Assembly: GCF_014489555.1 (NCBI RefSeq)
Contig: NZ_CP060784.1
Span: forward strand, 1,302,001-1,366,000
Direction of reading: 5' to 3'
Source: Hymenobacter qilianensis
GTDB taxonomy: Bacteria; Bacteroidota; Bacteroidia; Cytophagales; Hymenobacteraceae
Length of the DNA: 64,000 nucleotides
This document shows, one piece after another, positions 14,607-25,599 of the stretch. The position numbers and the translations under genes are program-made. The number at the start of each line of letters is the position of its first letter. Within the stretch, counting starts at the first letter, position 1. The notes under the pieces are model-generated. The model ran no database searches. It was not told the DNA's origin and saw nothing but the letters and a program-made list of their open reading frames with translations.

Positions 14607-16207
14607 TTATTCTTTACTGATCTGCTCTGTAATTCGGAAATAATCAAAGTCAGCATAACCACCCGTATTTTTTGTGGCATAATTAAATAACCCGAACCGG
14701 TATCCCATAAAATGCGGCAGCGTGTAAGCCATTTTAAGCGGCGCGCCAATTTTTTTCCACGATTTGCCGTCTAGGCTGTAGAAAAAAGTAGCCACGTCTT
14801 TACGGTCCGTAAAATCACACTCGGTTTTAAAATAAACCTTGTTCTGCGTCAGCGGAATGCGCTGCATTTCCACCGGCTTTTCCGACTCCGCGCTTATCAT
14901 CACGATGGCTTTTGCGTCTTTTGTGCGCTCTACTCCTACCAGCCCGTAGCGCTTCTGCAATAAAGCCAGGCCAGCAAAATCACCGTCCTTCAGCTGCGAA
15001 ATATCCAGGGCCGTAGTTCCGGAACATACCGGCCCGATGGTACGCTGGGTGAGCGTATTGCGGGCCAGCAGGAAGGAGGAATCCACGCGGCCGGTTTTCA
15101 GGCGCAGGTAGCCTTGGCGGTCGGTGAGCGACCAGAGCGCGTTGTCGGGGTTGTGGTTCCACTGCCACACCAGCGGCAAAGCCGGCGCGCCTGGCCGGCG
15201 GTCAAATTCGTCTGAGGCGACAATGCCGGGAATGAGTCCTTTGCTAGGGGGCAAAGCCAGCGTCTGGGGGCTTTTCCGGCCGTACCCAACACGGGCCAGC
15301 CGTCGGCCCATGTTACAGGCACCAAATAGGGAATGCGGCCCACGGCCCCAAAATCGCGGAATAAGTACGAGTACCACTGGCCATCGGGCGTATCGATAAG
15401 GCCGCCCTGGGCTACGCCCAAATCCTGGAGTGCCACCCGGCCCTCGTAGGGTCCGGTTATCTTATCGGCCCGATGAATTACCACCGTGCGCATGCCATCC
15501 TTTGGCCATACAATGTTGAAGAGGTAATATTTACCTTTCACTTTGAACAGCTGAGAGCCTTCCGCCGGCAGGTTGATGTTGGGGCCGGCCGGCGCACTCG
15601 CGTTTTCGATCAGGACTTGCTCTGTCGTGCCGGGCTTCACGCCGGAAGCGTCGGCCGTCAGCTCTACCAGACGCAACTTGCCAGCGCCATACACCAGGTA
15701 CACGCGGCCGTCGTCATCAAAAAATAAGGAATGGTCGTGGTAGCTGGGCCGGAACGACACAGCTTTCCAGGGGCCTTTTTCGATGTCACGAGTGGAGTAA
15801 ATGTGCGTTTTGCCGGAGGTTTGGGCGAAGGTGCTAACGTAGTACGTGCCATTGTGAAAGCGCAGACTGCTGGCCCAGGAGCCCCGGCCGTAAGTGCTTT
15901 TACCGTTGGTCAGGTTCATGGCGTCATTCGACACCAGCGTGTCGTAGGCATAGCCTATTAGCTTCCAATTAATTAAATCCGTGGATTTCATAATCGGCAC
16001 GCCCGGACTCATGTGCATGGTGGTGCTGCTCATGTAATAATTGCCCCCCACGCGAATTATTGCTATATCCGGCACATCGGCGTGAATCACCGGATTTTGC
16101 GCCTGCTTTGTTTGCGCAAACAGCGGCGAAATAAAAATCGACGCGAAAATTATTCCGCAGAATAAACCGATTTTATTAAAAAAGCCCCCAACAGAAAAAT
16201 AATACAT
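14607..16207 (-). CDS. Glycoside hydrolase family 43 beta-xylosidase-type, two domains, one apparent frameshift
   Basis: About 533 residues. The N-terminus is hydrophobic after a short lead (FCGIIFASIFISPLFA), so it is exported. The GH43 propeller has NPVIHADVPDIAIIRVGGNYYM, HDHSLFFDDDGRVYLVYG and LPAEGSQLFKVKGKYYLF (general acid Glu). A C-terminal concanavalin-like beta-xylosidase domain follows, with CDFTDRKDVATFFYSLDG and a final YADFDYFRIT. The two segments join at a G run, 15266-15270: one extra base restores GKAPQTLALPPSKGLIPG. The likely role is removing xylose from non-reducing ends. Which residue is the true start is not certain, because a further G run lies in the leader. Confidence 0.9.
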
Positions 16208-16225
16208 AAGCCTGAGTATTTTTTT

Positions 16226-17536
16226 TTAGCGCTGCTGCGGTTTTATAGCTTGATATTTCCCGCTTAAATGCATTAAGCTGAATAAATACAGAATACCGTC
16301 GTAATAAGGATCGAAGTAGCCGTCTTCATAGGGCTCCAGCTTGGCGTTCCAAAGGGCGTGCACAAAATCGAGCTGCTTGTCCTGCTTTATCAGAGAAGCC
16401 GAGGCGGCGGTAGACACCAGCCCCAGCGAGTGCCGCAGCTTCTTGACGTTGCCGGCTTGCAGAATAAACTCCGGCCGCGAGCCGTCCACGTTGAACTGAT
16501 CCTCGAAGGTGTTGATGCCCTTACTGCGCAGAAACCCCTGAAAACGCTGGGCGTACTGCTCCTGCCAGGCTTTATCCTTGCCAAACCACACGTAGTCCAT
16601 GGCAATATTCATCGGCACCCGCCACGAATCGTAGCGGAAGGCGGGCGGCGCCCACTTGGTGGCGTGGGGCTTGCCGCTAAACTCAGTGTAATCGTAATTG
16701 AGGCCGGTTACGGGGTCGCAGGCGCGGTGCAGAAACGCCCGCGACGTATCAGCGCAGGCCCGGTAAAACGCCTCGTGCCCGTCCTTGGCATACTCGGCCC
16801 ATATTTCCATGAAGGCCGGTACGTGGTAGGAAGGGTCAGTCCAGTTATACATGTCGCCGACGGGCACAAAGCTGATTTGCTTATGCTCGGTGTTGATCAG
16901 GTTATACACGTCGCCGGTGCCGTCCTTTTTCCACATAGCATCCAGAATGTTGCGGGCTTCCTGGTAGTAGTTGATGCCCGTCGTATTGCCCCAGCGGTTG
17001 GAGGCAAACAGCAGGCTGGTAACGAAATACAGTTCGCCATCGGAAGCCGGCCCTTCGGAATTCCGCTTCATGGTGGCCGGATTGAGACTCCAGGCGAAAT
17101 ACCCTTTTAAGGGGCCTTCCTGATGTTGCAGGTATTTCTTCGACCAGCGCCAAATGCGGTCAAACTCCTCCTTCTTATTTAGCTGCACGGCTATCATCAT
17201 CCCGTACGAAACTCCCTCCGTCCGTACATCATGGTTTTTCAGGTCGGATACGTAGGCCATCGAATCGCCCACTTCGAAGTAGATCCGGTTGGGACCTTCG
17301 AATAGCGCCTGGTAGGTTTGGGCTACCTTCTTATCGATGTCGGCCTGCTTATAGCCCGCTTCCCGGAACAGGTTGGGGTACTGGCCGGTGTAAAAAGCCG
17401 CTTTCCGATTTGGCTGTGCCTGCTTCTGTTTTGGCAGTCGCTGCGCTTCGGCGTTGCTACCCAGGCCCACGTACAGCAGGCACAGCAGCAGACAGTGACC
17501 CTTGCTGCTTTTAAGAAGTTGGAGGAGTGCGTTCAT
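16226..17536 (-). CDS. GH8 reducing-end xylose-releasing exo-oligoxylanase-type enzyme
   Basis: 436 residues with an N-terminal signal segment (CLLLCLLYVGLGSNAEA). The GH8 (alpha/alpha)6-barrel blocks are present: RTEGVSYGMMIAVQ with the general acid Glu near residue 105, PASDGELYFVTSLL with the conserved Asp/Glu, and APPAFRYDSWRVPMN. Xylan-locus GH8 proteins of this size release xylose from the reducing end of xylo-oligosaccharides, complementing the non-reducing-end GH43 enzymes on both sides. It sits 39 bp after the upstream GH43 and 18 bp before the next, so it is clearly co-transcribed. The frame is intact. Confidence 0.92.
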   Translation of the reverse strand: MNALLQLLKSSKGHCLLLCLLYVGLGSNAEAQRLPKQKQAQPNRKAAFYTGQYPNLFREAGYKQADIDKKVAQTYQALFEGPNRIYFEVGDSMAYVSDLKNHDVRTEGVSYGMMIAVQLNKKEEFDRIWRWSKKYLQHQEGPLKGYFAWSLNPATMKRNSEGPASDGELYFVTSLLFASNRWGNTTGINYYQEARNILDAMWKKDGTGDVYNLINTEHKQISFVPVGDMYNWTDPSYHVPAFMEIWAEYAKDGHEAFYRACADTSRAFLHRACDPVTGLNYDYTEFSGKPHATKWAPPAFRYDSWRVPMNIAMDYVWFGKDKAWQEQYAQRFQGFLRSKGINTFEDQFNVDGSRPEFILQAGNVKKLRHSLGLVSTAASASLIKQDKQLDFVHALWNAKLEPYEDGYFDPYYDGILYLFSLMHLSGKYQAIKPQQR

Positions 17537-17575
17537 CGCCTGATTATATAGCCGTGACTTCGTTTGTAGCGCGCC

Positions 17576-19251
17576 TTACTTCTTGTATACCGGGTCGTTT
17601 CCTTCGTATTTCAGCCACTTAAAGGAAGCCGCATTGGTAGTAGGCTGCCCGGCCGAGGTGCCGTACATACCGAACAGACAGCCAATAAAGCCCCCCGCAG
17701 TTTGCGTGCTCAGGAAGCGTGCGTCTACCTTGTCTTTGAGCAGGGTCCAGGCTTTGCCATTCTCCGAAAACCGGAAGCTGTAGGTGTCCCCCTCGGCATT
17801 GATGCGCAGCAGCATTTTGCCCCCGCCGATTTCAGAGGAGCCTTCGCCAGCAGCTCCATGTTCTTTGGGTCATCGGTACTCTTGAGCAGCTGCACCACTG
17901 GCTTCCCCTTTTCCACCGATTTGCAGAGGTAGTAGAAGTGCTTTTCGTCCTGAAAGACTACCAGGCCAGCCGTTTCATTTTCCGCCTTAGCCGAGAAGGT
18001 CAGCTCGGTTTCGGTGCTGCCATACAGGTGCTGCTGTCGCCTGCCGATAAAGGCCGGATTGCCCAGTTCCGCGCAGGTTTCCGGCTTGAGTTTAAGCGTA
18101 AGTCCCTTGGCTTTGCTCAAGGAAAAATTGGTGCTGTCCACGGTGCGCATAAACAGGAGCGCCGGGTCGAGCTGCTTGTCGAAGGTGAGCGTATAAGCGA
18201 AATTTCCGCTCTGCGGCAGCGCGCCGGGCTGCTTCACTTCCGGAAACTTCGCCATGTACGAATACTGCACCCCGTCGGGGCCGGGGTTCATAACGGGCCA
18301 CTCGTCTTTCCAGATAACGGGTACGATAAACGTCTCGCGGCCCGTATTGTAATGGTTGCCTTCGTAGGGCCGCACAGCCAAAAAAATAGCGTAGGTCTGC
18401 CCATCGGGTCCGTCTACAAACTGCGCGTGGCCGGCCGACGTGATAGGGTCTTTGCGGTCTTTAGGCAATTCCCGCTGCGAGAGAATTGGGTTGTTTTCGT
18501 AGGGCACATAGGGCCCCAATGGCGACTTACTGCGGAATACCACCTCCGTATGATTTACCGACGTGCCGCCTTCGGCCGCGTACAGGTAGTACCAGTCGTT
18601 GCGCTTCATAATGTGCGGTCCTTCAATCCACACCGGCTTCTTACTCAGATCGACGCCGCCATTGACAAGGATCTTGGCCTCGCCTACGGTTTGCAGCTTC
18701 ACCGGGTCCAGCTCGATAATCTTGATGGTGCGGTGGCCGGAGTAGAGTGATACATTGTTCGGCGGGTCGCTGTTGTAGATGACGTAGGCTTTGTCGCCCT
18801 CAAAAAATAGTGAGGGGTCAATGCCCTTCACCTCGGGCAAAAAGATTGGGTCGCTCCACGGCCCGGCGGGATTTTTAGCCGTCACCACAAAGTTGCCCTT
18901 GTGGTCAATCAGCGTGCAGGTGACGTAAAAAGTGCCGTTGTGGTGCTCGATGGCCGGAGCAAACAACCCGCGCGTCATGCGGTCGCCCATGAAGGTCATC
19001 TGTGAGGGCCGGCTGATGACATTTCCTATCTGCTTCCAGTTCTTCAGGTCCTTGCTGTGCATGACCGGAATGCCTGGGAAATAAGAAAAGGTGGAGTTAA
19101 CCAAGTAGTAATCCGTACCCACCCGGATGACGCTGGGGTCGGGGTAAAAGCCCGTCATGATGGGATTAACCAACTCAATCGATTGTGCAAAAACAGCTAC
19201 ATTATGCAGCAAAAAGAGGGTGCAGGTGAAGAGAAGCGCTTTGATTTTCAT
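17576..19251 (-). CDS. Glycoside hydrolase family 43 beta-xylosidase with C-terminal domain, one apparent frameshift
   Basis: About 558 residues with signal peptide MKIKALLFTCTLFLLHNVAVFA. GH43 catalytic blocks are NPIMTGFYPDPSVIRVG (Asp base), VKGIDPSLFFEGDKAYVIYN (Asp) and VWIEGPHIMKRNDWYYL (Glu). The C-terminal beta-sandwich ends SFKWLKYEGNDPVYKK. The join is at a C run (17820-17824): a sixth base gives SAGGKMLLRINAEGDTYS. It resembles XynB-type xylan 1,4-beta-xylosidases. It is the first enzyme gene after the susD terminator, so a promoter probably lies in 19252-19530, although I see no convincing TAnnTTTG box there. Confidence 0.92.
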
Positions 19252-19604
19252 GCTATTTTATCAGGTATTTAATTTAGTTGACTAGGCGAAAAGTTTATCA
19301 ACCAAATTGAATTTTCAGATGTAAATAATGCCGGCCAGAATTAGTAGAAGTTGGCTTCATTCTCCGTCCAGCTTTAGGCTTAGTTTGCAGGTGAGTGCTA
19401 GGATCCGCTATTGTTCATTCAGGTAAAATTTGCCCCCAGTCACCAACTGGGCATGTACTTATACTGAATTGGTGAGGTGATAGTCACTTGCGTAAAATGG
19501 CATTCGCTTTACTTGCTGTGCAAAAAAGCATCAAAGAAAAAAGGGGTAAAAAAACTGGCTACCCGTGTTGAGCAGCCAGTCTTTTTTAACCCTTTTTTAT
19601 CAGG
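19252..19604. other. Intergenic region between susD and the GH43 gene
   Basis: There is no gene in these 353 bp. The susD-proximal part holds the terminator at 19540-19598. The rest is A/T-rich and presumably carries the promoter of the downstream enzyme genes, but no clear box was recognised. Confidence 0.6.
19540..19598 (-). terminator. Terminator after susD
   Basis: On the minus strand, arms containing AAAGACTGGCT and AGCCAGTTTTTTT enclose a 13-base loop, with T runs on both sides. It lies just past the susD stop and separates susCD from the downstream enzyme genes, so it may act as a partial terminator that sets relative expression. Confidence 0.7.
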
Positions 19605-21556
19605 CTATTGATATTCCGGGTTTTGATAAGTAGCTTTTACATCTGGTGATACGTCCAAACGCTCAAGCTGGAACTGCGGTATAGGACGCAGATAGTGATA
19701 AGGTTGGATGGTGCGCGTAACGGTTAGAGGGGTATGGTCTCCGTAGTTAGTGCCCCCAATACGGTAGGTAGAAGCTAACTCATTCCATTTTTGCGTGCGC
19801 ACCAAGTCAAACCAACGGTAACCTTCAGCATAGTATTCGCGCGAACGTTCTGCCAGGATGTAGTTGATGTCTATCGTGGTCGGAGTGGCCGCAACCATCG
19901 CAGCGCTGTTATCCTGCACTTTGGCCATGTTACCGTTGTTGTCGAAACGCCACTTACCGGCCCGGGCACGAATGACATTAATCAATTCCCGGGCGCTCTT
20001 ACCAGATTTGGTAGTGGCTCCTTTTACGGCGGCTTCGGCCGCTACGAAGTATAGTTCCGAGAACTTGGCCACGTTGAACGGCCGCGTGCTGCCGGCATTC
20101 GGCTGTCCTAAGCCCGTACCGTTGTCGGTACGGTAAGGGCCGAGCTTCCAGAGACCGGGATAAACAATCCGGCTTATCCCGCGCGGCGAAATCACATAAT
20201 CGGCTCTGCCGGGTAGTGTGCCTGCTCCTACATTGCTCGCGCCAGTGCCGGTGGGGTACGTAATAGCAGTAGCAGGTTCTGTATCCAGAAAAGTCAGGAT
20301 GGCACTACCTGGGGTTACTGGCAGGTTGTTGGCGTTGTACAAGGTGGCGTTAGTGACGCCTGCCTTGGGCCAGTTGCCACGGTACACCGTGGTAAACGTC
20401 CCATCGTAGCGGGAATCGTTGGTTTTGTCGGCAAACGTGTTTTCGATGGCCCAATGGTCGGAGCCATCCGGTTCCAAGGACGGCCCAATGCCTGAGCGGC
20501 TTCCCGCTGCACCGAATTTACGCCCCCTGTGCCATTCGCATTGGTGTAGCTTCGGATGTTGGTATAGTTCCACGTCATCATCCAGCCGGCAAAGTTGTCA
20601 GGGGAACCACCACTACCAAAGGTGATGCTGCCGCCATTGTATAACTCGCTGGATTCGGTGTGGTCCGCGAACATCAGCATTTCCGAATTGCGGTCATTCG
20701 TGCCTACGTGCACATCGTAGTACGTGGGCTGCAGGCGGAACGGCCCCGGGCTGTCGATACCGGCCGTGGCGACATCGTAGGCCTGCTGATAATACCAGCG
20801 GGCGTCATGACCGTCAGGATCGGTTCTTGGCGCCGCCGGATAGGTGGGAATGTTGTTCGGGTTTTCCAGCCACCAGGCATAGGTCAGGTACGCTTTGGCC
20901 AGATAAAGGCGGGCAAGCGTTTTAGTTGCGCCCCCTACTACCCGTGGATTCGCCGGCAAGTCGTTGACGGCTATCAGTAAGTCAGGAAAAACGGCTTTGG
21001 TATAGACCTCGGGCACCGTATTGCGAACCGAGGTTCTGATAGCACTGGTGTTGAACTCCAACTCTCCCGAACCCAAGTCCAGGGGTACCCCGCCAAACGT
21101 TTGGACCAGCATGAAGTAATCGAAGGCGCGGAAGAATCTCGCCTCAGCAATCAACGCCGGCGAAATGGTACCGACGGCGCTGGCACTCTTAATAATACCA
21201 CTGGCGGTGTTGATATTAGGAAAAGCAGCTCCCCACAACGCATCGGCCCGGCTGTTATTGGCGTTGAGCGCCGCTCGGCCGGAGAGGTCCATGGCCAGAA
21301 AGTTCTCATCGGCATCCCGGCCGTAGGTTGCCTCATCGGTTCCGGTCAGCGTAGCATTATAGTAGTACGCGTTTCCGTAGATGTAGCGCAAGTGAGCGTA
21401 CATAGAGGTTAATCCACCGCTAACGCCCCTTTCGGTTTGAAAGTAGCCGGGCGTGTAAATGGCTCGGGGTTCTTCTTCCAAAAGATCCGTGCACCCAGCG
21501 GCAGACATAGAGATGAATGCCGCTCCAATAAAGAATTTTATGTTAAAGGTCTTCAT
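19605..21556 (-). CDS. SusD-like outer-membrane glycan-binding lipoprotein (one apparent frameshift)
   Basis: Surface lipoprotein that lids the SusC channel and binds xylo-oligosaccharides. The lipobox is visible: ISMSAAGC with the lipidated Cys near residue 22. SusD features follow: PGYFQTERGVSGGLTSMYAH, SLIAEARFFRAFDYFMLVQTFGG-type TPR helix, the block LNDSRYDGTF-like NDSRYDGTF, and the C-terminal LRPIPQFQLERLD. Segments 20315-21556 and 19605-20573 join around 20449-20461, where one base appears missing and restores APT.WAIENTFADKTNDSRY. Total is about 650 residues. It lies 12 bp after susC. Ligand specificity is inferred only from the enzyme neighbours. Confidence 0.9.
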
Positions 21557-21568
21557 GTTGATCTTTTC

Positions 21569-24500
21569 TTAAAAGGTAAGGTTGAGTCCGGCGATGAAGG
21601 CGCGGGTTGCCGGGGCGTTGGTGCCCAGCGTCAGAATGCGGCGCAGGTTGCCGGACAGGGGTACGGCCGCGTTTTGGTCGCCAAACGAGTTAGTCTCCGG
21701 GTCCATGCCTGATTCTTTGTGGTAGGGCGAGAACAGCACGAAGGGGTTTTGTGCCGTCGCGTACAGCCGCAGTCGGCTAACGCCGGCACTCTTCAACCAC
21801 TCCATATTGTCGAAATTATAGCCGAGCGAGATGGTGCGGATCTTCAGGTAAGAGGCATCGAAATAGCCAAGCGTAGAGCCGTACTTTGGGTTGTCGCCGC
21901 TCGCGAGGGCACCTGGCCGGGGATATTTGGCATCCGTGTTTTCCGGCGTCCAGTAATCCACTTTTACGTTCCCGCGACGACCATTCAGCAAGTTGAGGTA
22001 GCCCGACGAACCGTAAATTGTACTATTGAGCAGGCCGCCGTTTTGGAAGGCCCTACGAGGGACAGGTCAAAGCCTTTGTACGCTACCCGGGTGTTCACCC
22101 CCCCTCAAAGTTGGGGTTTACATCCAGAATCTGACGGTCTTGGGTGCCAATGGGGCGGGTGGGGGTACCATCAGCGTTGTACGTACCGGTGTATTTCACC
22201 TTAATCATACCAATTGTGGCATTAGGGTTAGCAGATGGCTCCAGAATGGCTCTGTAGGGGTCCTCTTCTTGCCACAGCCCTATTCTTTCGTAATCAAAGA
22301 CTACGTTGATCGGTTTGCCCACAAACCACCAGTTTGCTTCATCCCGGGGTGAATTTCCTGCCAGCGACGTAATCTTGTTGCGGTTGGCATACACGTTGAA
22401 GCCCGCTTCCCACGTCAAGCCGTCAGGATTGTCCAAGATCAACCCGTTCAAAGAAAACTCTATGCCTTTGTTTTGAGTGGAGCCAATGTTGGCCGTGTAG
22501 CTACCCACACCGGAGGTGGAAGGCAAGGGCAACCCCAGCAGAAGGTCTTCGGTGTTGGTGACATAGTACTCCACGGTACCCGAAAGACGATTTTTCAGGA
22601 CTGCAAAATCCAACGCGTAATTCCAGGTTTTAGAAAATTCCCATCCCAGGTTAGGGTTGGGTGCCTCACTCACAAACAAGCCCGTCTGGTAGCCGGTAGG
22701 GCTAAGGCCAAAATTGTAGGGTCGGGTGGCCAGGCGGCCTAGGGTAGAATAAGGGTTAACGGCCTGGTTTGACGTTACACCGTAGCCAACCCGCAGTTTC
22801 AACATGTTTACGGCTGAAACACTCTGCATGAACGATTCTTTGGCGATGTTCCAGCCGACCGACACCGCCGGGTACGTGTTCCATTTTTTTCCTTCAGCCA
22901 GCCGGGAGGAGCCGTCCGAACGGACCGTAGCGGATAGCAGGTACCGGTCATCGTAGGAGTACATCACACGTCCCATGTAGGACAAGAGCCCGTATTTTAC
23001 ATACTGCTGGTCGTTGGGGTTTACTATGATTTCGCCGGCCGCCAGGCCCAGATTATAGAACTGAAAGGCGTCGGCAGGAATATCCCGGGCATTAATCTGC
23101 GACCGATTGAAAATATTGCTGGAGGCAGAATACAAGGCTAACGCATTGATATTATGCTTCTCGCCAAAGGTGCGATCGTAGGTCAGGATGTTTTCAACGG
23201 TGTAGTCCGTGGTAAGCGAGTTACTGGTGGATGCCGTAGAAGGATTAGTAGCGAGAACCGCGTTGATGCCCGGTCCCGTATAGCTGCCCCCCTGGCCCTG
23301 CCGATAGTTTACACCCAGGTTGATGCGGTATTTCAACCCATCGACTCCTGGCATACTGAATTCACCGAAGAGAGAGTTGTAGCTGGCAAAGTTTCTCGAT
23401 TCACTCAGCCATCTGTCTTTATTGGCTTCTATCACATCCTTGGTACCTACCCACTGCTCATCCAAGGGCATTCTGATGGTTCTTCTCAGCGTCCCATCCT
23501 CATTGTACGGACTGGCGAGTGGTGATGAAGTCAAGGCCCCATACACCCCTACGTTAGAGCCTTCCGTTAAGCTATAGGTATTGTTGGTAGTGAAGCCCAA
23601 GCGGACATATCTACCAACGCCTTGGTCAAGAGAGCCACGGACAGAATAACGGGTGTACTCCTGAGTAGGAATTACGCCTTCTTCTTGATAGTAACCCGCG
23701 TTGAAATTGTACCGCCCGTTCTCCGTACCACCGGTAAGCCCTATGTTATGGTTGGATTGAATGCCGGTTCGGTACAACAGCTTCTGCCAGTCGGTATCGA
23801 CGTCATCAGATTCGTCTAGGGTGTTAGTATACAAGGGCTGCCCATTATTGTACAAGCCCGTTGCTTTGCGGAGCGCCGCAAACTCTGGCCCGTTCATCAT
23901 GGGGTATGGGGCAAAAAGGGTTTTCGCGCCCACAAATCCATCATATGTCAGTTGGGCCTTTTGCCCTTTTTTGCCCCCTTTGGTGGTTACCAAGACCACG
24001 CCATTGGCTCCCCGCGACCCGTAGATGGCCGTGGCCGAGGCATCTTTCAGGATGTCGACGCTCTGGATATCGTTGGGGTTGATGTCGCCGATGGAACCCG
24101 GGAAAGGAATCCCGTCCAATACAATCAACGGGTCATTGCTGGCCGTAAGGGAGCGAGTACCGCGTATCCGAATCTGCGTGGTTGCGCCCGGCTGGGAGGA
24201 GGTTTGGGCAATTTGTACCCCCGGCAACCGGCCTTGCAGGGCCTGCGAGATGTTAGCCGTTGGCACTTCGCGCAAGGACTCTCCACTGATAGAGGCAACT
24301 GAACCCGTTACCGCTTCTGCTCTCTGCACGCCGTAACCAACCACCACTACCTCGTTCAACTGCTTCGTATCCTCGGCTAGTGTTACATCAAGCGTGGACT
24401 GGTTGCCGACGGGTACCTCCTTAGCCGTATAGCCTACAAATGAAAATACCAAAGTAGATCCTGGTGCTGCTGCTACCGTAAACCGGCCATCTGCGTCGGT

Positions 24501-24707
24501 TGCGGAACCAGTACTGGACCCTTTCACCACTACGTTTACACCGGGCAACCCGGTACCATCGGCCGCCACTACACGACCGGAAATAGTTTGAGTTGCTTGG
24601 GCTTGTACCTGCACAGGGACGAGCATGGCCCCGACTAGGGGTAGGCTGGTGGCCACCGCTAGCGGCCAGCTCAGCCCGAAGACCGTTTTTCGTAATGATA
24701 AATGCAT
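21569..24707 (-). CDS. SusC-like TonB-dependent receptor (two apparent frameshifts)
   Basis: Outer-membrane importer of xylo-oligosaccharides of about 1045 residues. The order is: signal region, carboxypeptidase-D-like domain (ISGRVVAADGTGLPGVNVVV), TonB box region (LNEVVVVGYG), plug (PLIVLDGIPFPGSIGDINPN, SVDILKDASATAIYGSRGAN) and beta-barrel ending RAFIAGLNLTF. The barrel is interrupted twice: the C run at 22098-22104 (NPNFEGG then VNTRVAYKGF when corrected) and 22049-22053 (LVGAFQNGGLLNST when corrected). It lies 55 bp after the SDR gene and 12 bp before susD, so it belongs to the uxuA-led transcription unit. Confidence 0.93.
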
Positions 24708-24762
24708 GGAAGTGGGATGTTTGAGGTGTGAGAGTAAGCTTAATTTCTAGTGGAACCAGCTC

Positions 24763-25575
24763 CTAGAAGCCAATGGAATTGCCTCCATCCACGGGGAGGG
24801 AAGCACCGGTGATATAACGTGCTGCCTCAGAAGCCATAAACACAGCTGCATGGCCGATATCGGAGGGCTGTCCGAACTTGCCCATGGGCGTGCGGCGCAT
24901 GGCCCGGTCGCGGCGGTCGGGGTCGCTGTTCATGGCGGTGCGGCTCATCTCGGTTTCAATGAAGCCGGGGGCAATTGCATTCACGCGCACGTTGTGCTTG
25001 GATAACTCTGAGGCTAACACCTTTACCATGCCTTCTACTGCCGACTTGGAAGCAGCATAAGCCACTACCCGGTCGATACCATAGTAGGCCGCCATAGACG
25101 AAATCATGATAATCACTCCTCTCTGGCGCTCTACCATGCGCTTGGCACAGGCCCGGGTGAGGGCAAACACAGCGTTCAGGTTGGTGTGGATAATGCGGTT
25201 GAAGTCTTCATCCGTGACTTCGAGGGCAGGCTTTTTCATGTTTATCCCGGCATTGTTTACCAGAATGTCCAGCGGGCCATAGGTAGCTTCAATTTGAGCT
25301 ACCAAGTCTTCCAACGTGTCTAGCTCATTGACATCATTGGTGAGGTAATGAGCAGCTTCGCCAAGCTCAGCAACAGCCTCCTGCAGCACGGCCTCACGGC
25401 GGCCGGTAATGATGACGGTAGCGCCCGCAACGGTCATGCAGCGCGCTATTTCCAGCCCGATGCCGGTGCCGCCACCCGTCACCAGCGCCAGCTTTCCTTC
25501 CAGGGAAAACGGGTTGGACTGCTGCTGCCCGCTAGGCTGGGTATGCGGTGAAACAAGGTGCTCGGTGTGTGCCAT
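24763..25575 (-). CDS. SDR-family oxidoreductase, probable D-fructuronate reductase
   Basis: 270-residue classical short-chain dehydrogenase. The NAD(P)-binding block is VTGGGTGIGLEIA near residue 33; NNAGINMKKP follows, then the catalytic Ser (IMISSMAAYYG), the catalytic YAASK and the C-terminal GASLPVDGGN. It lies between the GH67 gene (24 bp) and susC, in the same unit as uxuA, so the likely reaction is reduction of D-fructuronate to D-mannonate, replacing the usual UxuB. Sequence alone also fits gluconate 5-dehydrogenase-like or other SDR sugar-acid reductases. No uronate isomerase (UxaC) is present in the window. Confidence 0.88.
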   Translation of the reverse strand: MAHTEHLVSPHTQPSGQQQSNPFSLEGKLALVTGGGTGIGLEIARCMTVAGATVIITGRREAVLQEAVAELGEAAHYLTNDVNELDTLEDLVAQIEATYGPLDILVNNAGINMKKPALEVTDEDFNRIIHTNLNAVFALTRACAKRMVERQRGVIIMISSMAAYYGIDRVVAYAASKSAVEGMVKVLASELSKHNVRVNAIAPGFIETEMSRTAMNSDPDRRDRAMRRTPMGKFGQPSDIGHAAVFMASEAARYITGASLPVDGGNSIGF

Positions 25576-25599
25576 GTCAGAAAGAATGATGCGGGATAA